A stretch of 64,000 nucleotides of DNA from UBA5078 sp033721235 (GTDB taxonomy: Bacteria > Pseudomonadota > Gammaproteobacteria > Pseudomonadales > Pseudohongiellaceae), in the NCBI GenBank assembly GCA_033721235.1, contig JAWWAY010000001.1:310001-374000 (forward strand). Direction: 5' to 3'. Under the pieces are notes generated by a model. It was not told the DNA's origin. It made no database searches and worked only from the letters and a program-made list of their open reading frames with translations. A program made the position numbers and the translations under genes. Positions 8,713 through 18,374 of the stretch are shown here, piece after piece. Every line of letters begins with the position of its first letter. The stretch's first letter is position 1.

Positions 8713-9928
8713 GATTAGCGAAGAAGGCTTGAATCTGCGCTTCCTTCTCCATTGCATCTTGATAGCCCAGCTCGATAAGGCGCTGGCAATAAGCTTTTTC
8801 AAACAGCAGTAGGCTCAAAATAGTGCTGGAGCCACTATCACGAACGAATAGCTTCATTGCCTTTGGTAGGTCGTCGAAGTGCTCGCTAGCGATTACATTT
8901 AAGTCTTGGCTTGGGGAGATATCGAGTAGGTCGATTTTTCTGAGTGTTTCGAGCTCAGGGGCCTCCACATTTTCGGGCAGGTGCGATAGTAGGGTGTTGT
9001 AGCGCCGCAAATTGGCGAGATCATTGTCCATGGTATCGACAAAGGCACTATTGAGAATATGGCCCAATATCTGTGCTAGGGAGGGGTGGTTGACTACCGT
9101 TCCCTTCGGCGGGCGCTTAGCTTTATTGCCACTGACTCCAATGGCGAAAATCTTATCCGCGCCTAAGTGAATTGCGGGGCTAAGGGGGGCAAGTTGCCTA
9201 ATAGCACCATCACCAAAGAATTCTCGATTGATCCTGACCGCTGGGAATAGAGTGGGAATAGCGGTCGAGGCCAGTAGATGCTGCAGGTTGAGTTGGGTAC
9301 GGATGCCTATTCTGTGGGGCCTCTGCCAATTAGCTTGTGACTCTTGTCCCTGAAAGAAAGAGACAGACTCCCCGCTAGAGTAGCCGGAGCTGGTGACGGC
9401 TAAGGCCTCTAGTCGACCTGAATCCACTGCCGCCTGAATACGATCAAACTTAATCAGTTTAGCCAATAAGGCCTCTAGCGGTGCATTGTTTAATAAAGAC
9501 GTCTGGGATTCGCGAGGGCGATGAGCCAGAAAGGAGAATACCCACTGAGAGGCATTGCTGATAATGGCGCTGGAATCCAGCCGATAGACCTGATCGCTAG
9601 TGATATTCCTCCAAGCGTATTCGAGTGTTCGCACCCCCGTGCGTAGCCGCTGGGTATGAGTAGCTAGAGAGGCCGCATTGAGAGCGCCAGCTGAGGCGCC
9701 AGAAATAATGGGGAAGGGGTTCGATGAATCCTTGGGTAGGATATTAGCAATGGCGCGCAATACCCCGACTTGATACGAGGCGCGCGCCCCTCCGCCAGAG
9801 AGTACTAGCGCGCGTTTTGGCACCTTTGTTTCCATAGGTCTTTCAAATCCCTGCTTGATGGCATCTGCGAGTTTTTTAATGCTCGGGATTCTATCCGTCA
9901 TTGTGGGCAGAAAGCTATGGTTTTGCAT
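8705..9928 (-). CDS. patatin-like phospholipase family protein
   Basis: Predicted cytoplasmic acyl hydrolase with a Ser-Asp dyad. The oxyanion region is LSGGGARASYQVGVL, the nucleophile elbow GASAG (about residue 83-87), and the Asp lies in FGDGAIRQLAPLSPAI. No signal peptide is seen. ATG at 9928 is preferred because AGGATGG precedes it by a few bases; the longer ATG at 9955 has none. This bacterial patatin group is common in Pseudomonas-like genomes, with no agreed substrate. The gene is divergent from the 5'-nucleotidase gene. Confidence 0.82.
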   Translation of the reverse strand: MQNHSFLPTMTDRIPSIKKLADAIKQGFERPMETKVPKRALVLSGGGARASYQVGVLRAIANILPKDSSNPFPIISGASAGALNAASLATHTQRLRTGVRTLEYAWRNITSDQVYRLDSSAIISNASQWVFSFLAHRPRESQTSLLNNAPLEALLAKLIKFDRIQAAVDSGRLEALAVTSSGYSSGESVSFFQGQESQANWQRPHRIGIRTQLNLQHLLASTAIPTLFPAVRINREFFGDGAIRQLAPLSPAIHLGADKIFAIGVSGNKAKRPPKGTVVNHPSLAQILGHILNSAFVDTMDNDLANLRRYNTLLSHLPENVEAPELETLRKIDLLDISPSQDLNVIASEHFDDLPKAMKLFVRDSGSSTILSLLLFEKAYCQRLIELGYQDAMEKEAQIQAFFANPK

Positions 9929-10057
9929 ATACCATCCTGTTGCATCGCCTGTCATTGTTTCAATCGCGGGTACAGCTACGGTTTCCTAGCCATAGATATA
10001 CTATACTGTCGTTCAAAGACGAAGTTTCTTCACTACTGCCAAGGGTTTATTTAGATT

Positions 10058-10966
10058 ATGGCCGAGAAAAAGACTGACAAGTTGGTGATTGCCATCTCGT
10101 CACGCGCTCTCTTTAACTTAGAGGAGAGCCATAAGGTGTTTGTGGAGCAAGGGCTGGAGGCTTATCAGCAGTACCAGATCAGTCACGAAGAGGAGCCCTT
10201 GGAGCCTGGCGATGCCTTTGTATTAGTCGAAAAGCTACTGAGGATAAATAGCCTGCTCGATGCCCCCCGAGTAGAGGTTATTTTGCTCTCACGCAATAGC
10301 GCCGATACGGGGCTAAGAATCTTTAACTCCATTACCCATTACGGCCTCAATATTACGCGAGCGGCCTTTAGCGGTGGGGATAGCCCTTACCGTTATATCT
10401 CTGCGTTTAATAGCCATTTGTTTTTGTCCACGGATGGCTCTGATGTTCGGCATGCGCTGGAGCTGGGGATAGCTGCGGCGACTATCCTGCCGTCCACGGT
10501 ATCGGCTAAGAATGAGGATAAGCTCAAATTCGCCTTCGATGGCGACGCTGTGCTGTTCTCCGACGAGGCTGAGAAAATCTACAAGAGCAGCGGTTTGGAT
10601 GCTTTTACTCAAAGCGAACAGCTGTCAGCGAACGAGCCTTTGTCTGGCGGCCCATTCAAGCCTTTCCTGGCGGCATTGCAGCAGTTGCAGGCGGAGTTTC
10701 CACCGGGTGAGTCGCCCATTAGGACTTGTCTCGTGACGGCTCGCTCGGCGCCCACCCACGAGCGTGTGGTGAAGACGCTCAGGGCTTGGAATATCCGTAT
10801 TGATGAGTCTTTATTCCTAGGCGGCATGGATAAGGGGGCTTTCCTGCAAGCCTATAATGCCGATGTGTTTTTTGATGACCAGCAGGGGCATTGTGACTCT
10901 GCCCGCAATCATGTGGCCACCGGTCATGTACCCAGTGGCGTGGCGAACCCCAAAGAAGAGGCATAA
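10058..10966 (+). CDS. cytosolic 5'-nucleotidase (cN-I-like family)
   Basis: A 302-residue protein of the 5'-nucleotidase family PF06189, related to eukaryotic cN-I and expected to dephosphorylate nucleoside monophosphates. HAD-type features include FAFDGDAVLFSDEAE (nucleophile and acid Asp), CLVTARSAP (motif II-like) and DVFFDDQQGHCDSA (acidic motif). The N-terminal VIAISSRALFNLEESH is typical of the family. cysB starts 54 nt downstream on the same strand, so the two may be cotranscribed. Substrate preference cannot be predicted. Confidence 0.82.
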   Translation: MAEKKTDKLVIAISSRALFNLEESHKVFVEQGLEAYQQYQISHEEEPLEPGDAFVLVEKLLRINSLLDAPRVEVILLSRNSADTGLRIFNSITHYGLNITRAAFSGGDSPYRYISAFNSHLFLSTDGSDVRHALELGIAAATILPSTVSAKNEDKLKFAFDGDAVLFSDEAEKIYKSSGLDAFTQSEQLSANEPLSGGPFKPFLAALQQLQAEFPPGESPIRTCLVTARSAPTHERVVKTLRAWNIRIDESLFLGGMDKGAFLQAYNADVFFDDQQGHCDSARNHVATGHVPSGVANPKEEA

Positions 10967-11020
10967 GATGCTGGCTATTACTCCTATGGCAGCCGGCTTC
11001 AGAAAACGGAATCCACACCG

Positions 11021-12001
11021 GTGAAGCTACAGCAGCTGCGATATATCTGGCAGGTGAGTCGCCAAGGCATGAGTGTGACTGCCGCCGCCCGTAATTTACA
11101 CACGGCCCAGCCCGGCATTAGTAAGCAAATTCGCCTGCTGGAGGAGGAGCTTGGCGTCGATATATTCGTGCGTAGCGGTAAGGCCTTCTCAGACCTGACC
11201 CCGGCCGGGAAGAAAATACTAGAGGTGGCAGGGGATATTCTGCTGCAAATTGACAATATTAAGGGCATTGCCAAGGAATTCTCTGCTGACGATTCTGGCG
11301 CTCTAGCGTTGGCTACCACTCATACTCAGTCCCGCTATGTCCTGCCTTTGATCATCAAGTCCTTTGTGGAGCGTTATCCCCAGGTCAATTTGCATATGCA
11401 TCAGGGCTCACCCGCACAGATCATTGAATTGGCGGCTAAAGGGGTGGCCGATTTTGCTATCGCTACCGAAGCAACTGCCATGGCAGAGGAGCTAGTGATG
11501 ATGCCCTGTTATCGATGGAATAGGGTGCTATTGCTGCCCCAGGATCATGCGCTAGCCAACAAGGAACAGCTAAGCCATGCCGATATTGCCCAATATCCGC
11601 TCATTACCTATGTTTCTGGCTTTACGGGGCGAGCACAATTGGATGCGGGCTTTAGCGAACACGGACTAGCGCCGCGTGTGGTGGTGACGGCGGCCGATGC
11701 GGATGTGATCAAGACTTATGTGCGTCTAGGCATGGGGATCGGTATTGTCGCCTCCATGGCCTTTGACGTCGAGAAGGACTCTGACTTAGTGGCAGTAGAT
11801 GTCAGTCATCTCTTTGAATTCAGCACAACATGGATCGGTGTCAGAAGAGGGGCTTATTTACGTAAGTTTATGTACGAGTTTTTGGAGAGGTTTGCGCCTC
11901 ACCTGAGCTTGGACATCGTTAATCGAGCCCTGAACTGCCGTACACAAGCCGAGCTCGATGAGTTGTTTGCACAAGTCCCCATTCCCTTGTATGGCCAATA
12001 A
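11021..12001 (+). CDS. cysB: LysR-type regulator CysB
   Basis: Regulator of sulfate assimilation that responds to N-acetylserine. The N-terminal winged helix (MKLQQLRYIWQV, TAAARNLHTAQPGISKQI) and the substrate-binding domain, with TTHTQSRYVLP and YPLITYVSGFTGRAQ, are diagnostic of CysB. Length 326 matches the family. The start is GTG, fixed by the conserved MKLQQLRY. It converges on cysH with a 6-nt gap, a regulator beside a likely target. Confidence 0.93.
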   Translation: MKLQQLRYIWQVSRQGMSVTAAARNLHTAQPGISKQIRLLEEELGVDIFVRSGKAFSDLTPAGKKILEVAGDILLQIDNIKGIAKEFSADDSGALALATTHTQSRYVLPLIIKSFVERYPQVNLHMHQGSPAQIIELAAKGVADFAIATEATAMAEELVMMPCYRWNRVLLLPQDHALANKEQLSHADIAQYPLITYVSGFTGRAQLDAGFSEHGLAPRVVVTAADADVIKTYVRLGMGIGIVASMAFDVEKDSDLVAVDVSHLFEFSTTWIGVRRGAYLRKFMYEFLERFAPHLSLDIVNRALNCRTQAELDELFAQVPIPLYGQ

Positions 12002-12007
12002 AGAGTG

Positions 12008-12742
12008 CTAGCTATCTGTGGCGATGACACCAGGCTTATGTAGCCCGCACTCCTTCGCCGTTGCCTCCTCCCACCACCAGCGACCCTCACGCTCGTGCTG
12101 ATTAGGCCCCACGGTGCGTGTGCAGGGTTCACAACCGATACTAATAAAGCCTTGGTCGTGCAATTCGTTATAAGGCACATCGAACATACGGATATAGTCC
12201 CACACCTGCTTGGAGCTCCAGTTGGCGAAGGGATTGAACTTTAACAGGGGCTTGTCGGCAGTAGAGAAGGCCTTGTCGATCTCGGCGACAGGTACGCTAC
12301 TTCGAGTGCTTGGGCTCTGGTCTTTACGTTGCCCTGTTATCCAGCCATCGAGGGAGGCAAGGCGCCGGCGCAGAGGCTCAATCTTGCGAATGCCGCAGCA
12401 CTCCTCGTGTCCGTCCTCATAGAAGCTGAATAGGCCCTTGGCTTTTACGAAGGCTTCTAGGCTGTCCTTATCGGGTGAAAGCACCTCGATGTCGATTTTG
12501 TAATGCTTGCGCACTTTGTCGATGAAGCGCAGGGTTTGCGGATGAAGGCGGCCCGTATCTAGGCTGAACACTTTGATATCTTTCTTTAATCGCCATGCCA
12601 TCGCCACTAGTGCCACATCTTCGGCGCCACTGAATGAGATAGCAATTTCAGAAACGTCTGCAAGAACCTTGCGCAAGATCTCTTTTGGCTCCATCGACTG
12701 GAATTGGTCATTGAGCTCGTCAATATTTTGGGCATTGATCAT
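12008..12742 (-). CDS. cysH: phosphoadenylyl/adenylyl-sulfate reductase, iron-sulfur type
   Basis: Reduces activated sulfate to sulfite with thioredoxin. Besides the catalytic Cys in KECGLHK near the C-terminus, the protein carries EECCGIRK and GCEPCTR, the CC...CxxC set that binds a 4Fe-4S cluster. That marks it as the APS-reducing type found in Pseudomonas rather than the cluster-free PAPS reductase of E. coli. Length is 244. It faces cysB and probably answers to it. The 200-nt gap to divergent thrH holds an inverted repeat CATAGCC-TG-GGCTATG (12862-12877). Confidence 0.92.
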   Translation of the reverse strand: MINAQNIDELNDQFQSMEPKEILRKVLADVSEIAISFSGAEDVALVAMAWRLKKDIKVFSLDTGRLHPQTLRFIDKVRKHYKIDIEVLSPDKDSLEAFVKAKGLFSFYEDGHEECCGIRKIEPLRRRLASLDGWITGQRKDQSPSTRSSVPVAEIDKAFSTADKPLLKFNPFANWSSKQVWDYIRMFDVPYNELHDQGFISIGCEPCTRTVGPNQHEREGRWWWEEATAKECGLHKPGVIATDS

Positions 12743-12941
12743 GGTGATTAATTCTTCCGCTTAGTATTGGGCGTTGAGGACATCGAATGTGCGCGCCATT
12801 TTCTATGATTTAAGGATCTAGGTAAACCGCTAAGCCACGCAATTGCGCGTTTACTTCCTTGCATAGCCTGGGCTATGTGGTTACATTTACGCGTCATTAC
12901 TAATCACCTTATTTTTAGGTTTATCGCAAAGGGGAATTACG

Positions 12942-13559
12942 TTGGAAGTTGTTTGTCTTGATTTAGAAGGAGTGTTGGTTCCAGAGATCTGGATTGGATT
13001 CGCGGAACGCACAGGTATCGACGCGTTGAAAGCAACGACACGTGATATTCCGGACTACGATGTGCTGATGAAGCAGCGTCTTAGGATTTTGAATGAGAAC
13101 AACTTGGGTCTAAACGATATCCAAGAAGTGATAGCGGGGATGAGTCCCATGCCAGGCGCACGCGAGTTCGTCGATTGGCTGCGAGAGCGTTTCCAGGTTG
13201 TGATTCTATCGGATACCTTCTATGAATTTTCTCAGCCTTTGATGGCGCAGCTAGGCTTTCCAACGTTGTTCTGCCACCGTCTAGTGACAGATGAGGCTGG
13301 TAAGGTCGTGGATTACAAGCTGCGTCAGAAAGACCCTAAACGCCAAAGTGTTAAGGCTTTCCACAGTTTGAACTATCGCGTGATGGCAGCCGGGGATTCC
13401 TATAACGACACGACTATGCTCTCAGAGGCCGACTTGGGCGTATTATTCCGAGCGCCGGCTAATGTCATTGAAGAGTTTCCGCAATATCAAGCGGTGACCG
13501 AGTATGAAGACCTCAAAAAGGCTTTCTTGGCTGGCAGTGAGCGCCAGCTATCGCTTTAG
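12942..13559 (+). CDS. thrH: phosphoserine phosphatase / homoserine phosphotransferase ThrH
   Basis: HAD-family enzyme known from Pseudomonas to dephosphorylate phosphoserine and transfer the phosphate to homoserine. The nucleophile motif is CLDLEGVLVPE (DxE rather than the usual DxD, typical of ThrH). Motif II is VILSDTF and the acidic motif is AAGDSYNDTTML. The start is TTG, supported by AAAGGGGA six bases upstream and by motif I beginning at residue 5. Length 205 is normal. Confidence 0.9.
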   Translation: MEVVCLDLEGVLVPEIWIGFAERTGIDALKATTRDIPDYDVLMKQRLRILNENNLGLNDIQEVIAGMSPMPGAREFVDWLRERFQVVILSDTFYEFSQPLMAQLGFPTLFCHRLVTDEAGKVVDYKLRQKDPKRQSVKAFHSLNYRVMAAGDSYNDTTMLSEADLGVLFRAPANVIEEFPQYQAVTEYEDLKKAFLAGSERQLSL

Positions 13560-13579
13560 CAAACTACTTTAAAAATATC

Positions 13580-14890
13580 CTATAGTGCTTTGATAATATT
13601 GTTAATTTTGTCAAAGCACTCTTGGTATTCCTGCTCGCAATTCGAGTCTGCTACCAGACCGCCTCCCCCCCAACAATCAACAGTGCCAGAGTGGCAAAAT
13701 AGTGTTCTGATGGTGATATTGCTATCCATCTTGCCATCAAATGACAGGTAGGCAATGCTGCCGCAGTAGACCGCTCGGCCATCTGGCTCTAGCTCTTGGA
13801 TTATCTCCATAGCTCGCTTCTTGGGGGCGCCGGTGATAGAGCCTCCAGGAAAGCAGTTCTTAAGCAATTGCATGGGCGAGTGTTCTGGGGCTAAGGTGGC
13901 GCTGATGGTGCTCACCAAGTGATGCACATTGGGGAAGCTCTTTAGTTCAAATAGCGCGTCCACCTGAACCGAGCCAGTTTCGCATAGAGTTCCCAGATCA
14001 TTGCGCAGTAGGTCCACAATCATTAGGTTCTCAGCCTTATCCTTGGCGCTATTCTCCAGCGCGTCTGCCATGCGCTTATCCTCGTCTTTGTCCTTGGACC
14101 TTGGCCTTGTGCCTTTGATGGGCTGGGTGACAACGTTGCCATCACAGACCTTCAGGAAGCGTTCAGGCGAGAAGCACAGCACATCTCCTTGTAAATGGGA
14201 GTAATAGGCGGCAAAAGGGCAGTCGATACTGTCGCGCAGGCGTAAATAAGCCTCTAGGGGCTCGCCTTGATACTGGGCGCGAAAGCGCTGGGCCAGATTG
14301 ACCTGGTAGCAGTCACCAGCCTGAATATAGGCTTGGACCTTATCGAAGGCTAGGCGATAGCTCTGGGCATCGAAATTTGGGGTAAAGTCATTCTTGAGCG
14401 CGAAGGGCTTCATATCGCGTGGAGCCGACACTAGCGCCATATGGATACGCTCCAGTGCTCTGGGTGGGCATGAGGGGAGTGCAAACAATAGGCTCTTGCG
14501 CTTGGTGTGATCGACGATGATCGCCCAGGTGTATATCCCGACTTCTGATAGTTTTTCGTAAGCAAAACAGCCTATTGCGCCACCTAAGAAAGGTAAGTCC
14601 TTAATAGGGTCAGGGTAGCTCTCGGGACAGAAACGTTCTAGTAGCTCACTGGTTTCGCTGAAAATATCGCCGTCAATACTGTTAGTGCCATCCTGATCGA
14701 TGCACAGTAGCTTATTGCCATCTTGTGCCAGACGGATGATGGGTAGGGCGCTAATTATATCGTAGCGCTGATCGACACGGTTCTGCTTGCCGCTGTCGAG
14801 CATGACGAGTCCTGGCAGACTCTGCAGGCGTCTGAGGAGCTCCGAGCTGTCGCTGCTGTACTCTAGTGTTTCTATGACAAAGTCGTTCAT
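13580..14890 (-). CDS. pabB: aminodeoxychorismate synthase component I
   Basis: Converts chorismate to 4-amino-4-deoxychorismate for folate synthesis. The C-terminal chorismate-binding domain shows GDCYQVNLAQRF, CFSPERFL, PIKGTRPR, SAKDKAENLMIVDLLRNDLG and GGSITGAPKKRAMEII. The Lys in PIKGT separates PabB from anthranilate synthase TrpE (PIAGT). Length is 436. No glutaminase subunit (pabA) is nearby. It is the last gene of a leftward run starting at nudJ. A 10-bp inverted repeat AGTGCTTTGA/TCAAAGCACT (13584-13620) covers its last codons and may act as a terminator stem. Confidence 0.92.
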   Translation of the reverse strand: MNDFVIETLEYSSDSSELLRRLQSLPGLVMLDSGKQNRVDQRYDIISALPIIRLAQDGNKLLCIDQDGTNSIDGDIFSETSELLERFCPESYPDPIKDLPFLGGAIGCFAYEKLSEVGIYTWAIIVDHTKRKSLLFALPSCPPRALERIHMALVSAPRDMKPFALKNDFTPNFDAQSYRLAFDKVQAYIQAGDCYQVNLAQRFRAQYQGEPLEAYLRLRDSIDCPFAAYYSHLQGDVLCFSPERFLKVCDGNVVTQPIKGTRPRSKDKDEDKRMADALENSAKDKAENLMIVDLLRNDLGTLCETGSVQVDALFELKSFPNVHHLVSTISATLAPEHSPMQLLKNCFPGGSITGAPKKRAMEIIQELEPDGRAVYCGSIAYLSFDGKMDSNITIRTLFCHSGTVDCWGGGGLVADSNCEQEYQECFDKINNIIKAL

Positions 14891-14935
14891 GTTTCGATTT
14901 AACTGCTTGAAGGCTGAATAAGGTGGAGGGCGAGC

Positions 14936-15739
14936 TTAGCGCACGAGCTCGAGCTTGATTGCGATAAGCTCACTCTGGGCCGTGCTGCTGACACGAGTAG
15001 TATTGTTTTGCTCTGGGTCTTGCATGGAACTGTAGGGTTCTGGCGGGTTTAAAACATGCCATTGACCGGGCTCTATTATTATTTCGGTCCGAAGAACGGA
15101 AGATCGCACGTCGGTTTCGTTATTCTCCTGAGTGAGTAGCGTCGATATCTCGGCGGCAAAGTGATTGCCTCTGTAGCTAGCCGTGACGGCAAAACTCTGG
15201 GCTTCTGGGCTTTGAGACTCATTGAGCAGCAGCCCCTGATCGGTAAGAATGCTACTTATTCGAGGGGTACTGGAATTGCTGTTGAAGTAGGCATATTCAC
15301 CTTCGGTGACGACGATGCTGCTAGTATCAGGCTCTATGTCTTGAGTGCTGACATTATCGACGCGGGTAGAGCTGTTTAACTGCTCGCTAGGCGCCATATA
15401 GTGAAAGTCGACGCTTATGCGCAACTGCTTAAGGGGAATGTCCAGCTCAGAGATGAGGGCTTTTAGCTGCTCTAGATTACCGTGGGTGGTGCTGATGATG
15501 AGCTTATTATCGATCTGGCTGATAGCGCCTCGTGGGTCTAGAAAAGGGCTTACAGCCTCGCGAATCTCAGCGGGAGCCCTGTTATTAAGAGAGATAATTT
15601 CGATGGCAGCGGCGTTATCGTTCTGCGCTAGCACTGCATGGCTAAAAAACGACAACAGAAAGACACAGGCTAGCGCGAGAGTCGCTGGGGGTTGTAGGAC
15701 AAAGTGGCCAAGAGCCTTGCTTTTAAGTGCTTGTGACAT
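14936..15739 (-). CDS. exported secretin N-domain (NolW-like) protein without a barrel
   Basis: A 267-residue envelope protein. After a signal sequence (hydrophobic LALACVFLLSFFSHAVLA) comes a module of about 60 residues (IEIISLNNRAPAEIREAVSPF through LEQLKALISELD) that resembles the ring-forming N1/NolW repeat of secretins. No secretin beta-barrel follows, only a Ser/Thr/Asn-rich beta-type segment with ASYRGNHFAAEI and RTEIIIEPGQWHVL. It sits between roxA and pabB in the same direction. A role as a pilotin-like or scaffold partner of a secretin is speculation. Confidence 0.65.
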   Translation of the reverse strand: MSQALKSKALGHFVLQPPATLALACVFLLSFFSHAVLAQNDNAAAIEIISLNNRAPAEIREAVSPFLDPRGAISQIDNKLIISTTHGNLEQLKALISELDIPLKQLRISVDFHYMAPSEQLNSSTRVDNVSTQDIEPDTSSIVVTEGEYAYFNSNSSTPRISSILTDQGLLLNESQSPEAQSFAVTASYRGNHFAAEISTLLTQENNETDVRSSVLRTEIIIEPGQWHVLNPPEPYSSMQDPEQNNTTRVSSTAQSELIAIKLELVR

Positions 15740-15770
15740 GCTTTAGCTATTCCATTGCGCGCGAGCGCTC

Positions 15771-16952
15771 TTATTCTTCATAGTCATCGGCAAATAATAG
15801 GCTGCCTTGATTATAGAGGCTAGTGGCTATTTCCATGCCATGAGTAAGCGGTTGCAATAGGGGTGTCCAGTCGCGATCCATATCCTGAGTGTCGCAAAGT
15901 ATGGGCAGTATATCCAGATACTCGAAGCTACACTCGAAGTCCTCGCCATCGACATATAGCACGCAATGGGTATCAAGCTTTCTAAAGGCAAAGCGAGAAG
16001 AGGGGTTTTTTAATAACGCTCCACGCTTACTGGCTTGTTCTGCGAACTGGGCTGGAGTCAGAGGCGGCTCAAGGGCCTCGAATAGCTCTGGGTATTTGGG
16101 GCGTGTCATATAGCGTGCAAACCAGTGGCCTAGTCTGTCGGGGTCCGTATAGGTGGCACTTAGCAGGGCACTGAGTTGCTCTCCAGCATCGCTGCGCATC
16201 TCGCCAGTAGCGCCGATGGTGTAGGGGGCTGCGTCCGAATAGCGCTGCTCTGGTGCAAGCTCAGCGAGGATTTCATGGGAGAAATCGTCGATGACCTCGG
16301 CAATCGAGGGTGCTCGGAATCCGACGGAGTAGGTGATGCTCTCACCAATGGCTGTGCCGTAGTGGGCCCAGTTTGGTGGGATGTACAAAATATCGCCGGG
16401 GTTTAATACCCAGTCTTCCTCGCACTCGAACTCAGCCAATAGCCGCAGAGAGTTATCTGGCAGACATTGACTGTTGCTGTCGCTGTGGCCACCAAGGCGC
16501 CAGCGTTTCTGCCCGCTGCCTTGAATAAGAAACACATCGTAGTAATCGAAATGGGGGCCGACGCCGCCGGAGTCAGTTGAGTAACTGATCATGATGTCGT
16601 CAATGCGCCAGTTGGGAATGAAGTCGAAGCTGCTCAGCATGCTTCTTACCCCTTCGTGCCATTGGTCCGCGGCCTGCACCAATAGGGTCCAGACTTTATT
16701 CTCGAGCCGAGCAAATGTGTTTTCGCCGAAAGGCCCGGTTTGGAGCTCCCATTTGGCTTTATCGCTGTTTTGAATAATCAGCCGCGACTCGACGCAGTCC
16801 TCGCAGGCCAGGCCTGCCAACTCCTCCGCCGTGATGGGATCCACGAACTCTGCCGATTGAGCACGAATCAACAGAGGCTTCTTCTGCCAGTACTGGCGCA
16901 GAAAAAGCTCTCTGTCAAAACCTTTAGGGAGTAGCTGGGACGCTGATTTCAT
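15771..16952 (-). CDS. roxA: ribosomal protein uL16 arginine 3-hydroxylase (JmjC/cupin)
   Basis: Fe(II)/2-oxoglutarate oxygenase of the YcfD/RoxA type, which hydroxylates an Arg of ribosomal protein L16. The iron ligands are visible as GPHFDYYDVFLIQ (HxD) and the distal His in PPNWAHYG. KRWRLGG and NPGDILYIPP are the surrounding cupin strands. A C-terminal dimerisation/winged-helix part follows (length 393, E. coli about 373). It lies downstream of purB; E. coli has roxA close to purB too, but with phoPQ between them, which are absent here. Confidence 0.88.
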   Translation of the reverse strand: MKSASQLLPKGFDRELFLRQYWQKKPLLIRAQSAEFVDPITAEELAGLACEDCVESRLIIQNSDKAKWELQTGPFGENTFARLENKVWTLLVQAADQWHEGVRSMLSSFDFIPNWRIDDIMISYSTDSGGVGPHFDYYDVFLIQGSGQKRWRLGGHSDSNSQCLPDNSLRLLAEFECEEDWVLNPGDILYIPPNWAHYGTAIGESITYSVGFRAPSIAEVIDDFSHEILAELAPEQRYSDAAPYTIGATGEMRSDAGEQLSALLSATYTDPDRLGHWFARYMTRPKYPELFEALEPPLTPAQFAEQASKRGALLKNPSSRFAFRKLDTHCVLYVDGEDFECSFEYLDILPILCDTQDMDRDWTPLLQPLTHGMEIATSLYNQGSLLFADDYEE

Positions 16953-16976
16953 TAGCGAGTTGCCTAGGCCTGCGAC

Positions 16977-18353
16977 TTAGATAGCCTTGGCTTGGTCGAT
17001 AGCGTTGCCGATATAGTTCTCGGGGCGCAACTGACGCAGTGCAGCCTTAGCGTCCTCTGGTATATCCAGGGTGTCGATGAAGGTGTTGAGCACTTCGGCG
17101 GTAATGCGCTGGCCTCTGGTTAAGGCTTTGAGTTTCTCATAAGGCTGCTCTACGTCATAGCGGCGCATGACGGTTTGAATAGGCTCAGCCAATACTTCCC
17201 AGCTCGCGTCCAAGTCGGCCAATAGGGCTTCGGCATTGATCTCGAGTTTAGATAGCCCCTTAAGAGTGGCGCTGTAGGCGATAACGCTGTGTGCGAAGCC
17301 GGTACCGATATTACGCAAAACAGTAGAATCGGTAAGATCGCGCTGCCAGCGAGAAATAGGAAGTTTCTCTCCCAGATGTTGCATGACGGCATTGGCAATG
17401 CCCAAATTGCCCTCTGAGTTTTCAAAATCGATAGGGTTTACTTTGTGCGGCATAGTGGACGAGCCCACTTCGCCCGCGATGGTCTTTTGCTTGAAGTAGC
17501 CTAGGGAGATATAGCCCCAAATATCGCGATCTAAGTCTATCAAGATAGTGTTGAAACGGCAGATAGCGCTGAATAGCTCTGCGATATAGTCGTGGGGTTC
17601 AATCTGCGTTGTGTAGGGGTTCCATGTTAGCCCAAGTTTAGTCACAAACTGCTCGGCATTGGCCTGCCAGTCAATTTCTGGATAGGCAGATAGGTGAGCA
17701 TTGTAATTGCCTACTGCACCGTTGATTTTGCCTAGAATTTCGTTGTTGGCGAACTGCTTTAGTTGGCGCTGTAAGCGGTGCACAACATTAGCGAGTTCCT
17801 TGCCCACGGTCGTTGGGGAGGCAGTCTGGCCGTGAGTACGAGACAATTGTGGCTGTTCGGCGTGCTCCAGGGCCAGTTTTTTCACTTCGCCCACGATCTT
17901 CTCCATGAGAGGCACCATGACCTTATCACGGCCATCGCGAAGCATCAGTGCATAGGACAGATTGTTAATATCCTCAGAGGTGCAGGCAAAATGCACGAAC
18001 TCAATTTGTTTGGCCAAGTCAGGATGGCCAGAGACCTTCTCTTTGATGAAGTATTCTACGGCTTTGACATCGTGATTGGTTGTGGCTTCGATATTCTTAA
18101 CACGGCTGGCATCTTCGATGGAGAAGTCATCGATAATCGCCTCAAGTGCGGCATTGCCTTCTGCGCTGAGAACCGGAGCCTCGGTAACTTGTGGATGCTG
18201 TGCCAATTGCTGCAACCAGCGAATTTCCACAATTACCCTGTAGCGAATTAAGGCAAATTCGCTGAAGTACTCAGCTAGATCCTCGGCTTTGCTGCGATAG
18301 CGCCCATCAATAGGCGAGATAGCGGTTAGGCTGCTAAATGGAAGTGCTGTCAT
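16977..18353 (-). CDS. purB: adenylosuccinate lyase
   Basis: Catalyses two fumarate-releasing steps of purine synthesis (SAICAR to AICAR, adenylosuccinate to AMP). The fumarase/lyase signature GSSTMPHKVNPIDFENSEGN, the catalytic His in SRTHGQTASPTT, and TSEDINNLSYALML identify it. Length 458 is like E. coli PurB (456). It is 21 nt downstream of hflD within the nudJ-mnmA-hflD-purB run. Confidence 0.96.
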   Translation of the reverse strand: MTALPFSSLTAISPIDGRYRSKAEDLAEYFSEFALIRYRVIVEIRWLQQLAQHPQVTEAPVLSAEGNAALEAIIDDFSIEDASRVKNIEATTNHDVKAVEYFIKEKVSGHPDLAKQIEFVHFACTSEDINNLSYALMLRDGRDKVMVPLMEKIVGEVKKLALEHAEQPQLSRTHGQTASPTTVGKELANVVHRLQRQLKQFANNEILGKINGAVGNYNAHLSAYPEIDWQANAEQFVTKLGLTWNPYTTQIEPHDYIAELFSAICRFNTILIDLDRDIWGYISLGYFKQKTIAGEVGSSTMPHKVNPIDFENSEGNLGIANAVMQHLGEKLPISRWQRDLTDSTVLRNIGTGFAHSVIAYSATLKGLSKLEINAEALLADLDASWEVLAEPIQTVMRRYDVEQPYEKLKALTRGQRITAEVLNTFIDTLDIPEDAKAALRQLRPENYIGNAIDQAKAI

Positions 18354-18374
18354 GGTGTCTTTCCTAGCGGTAGT

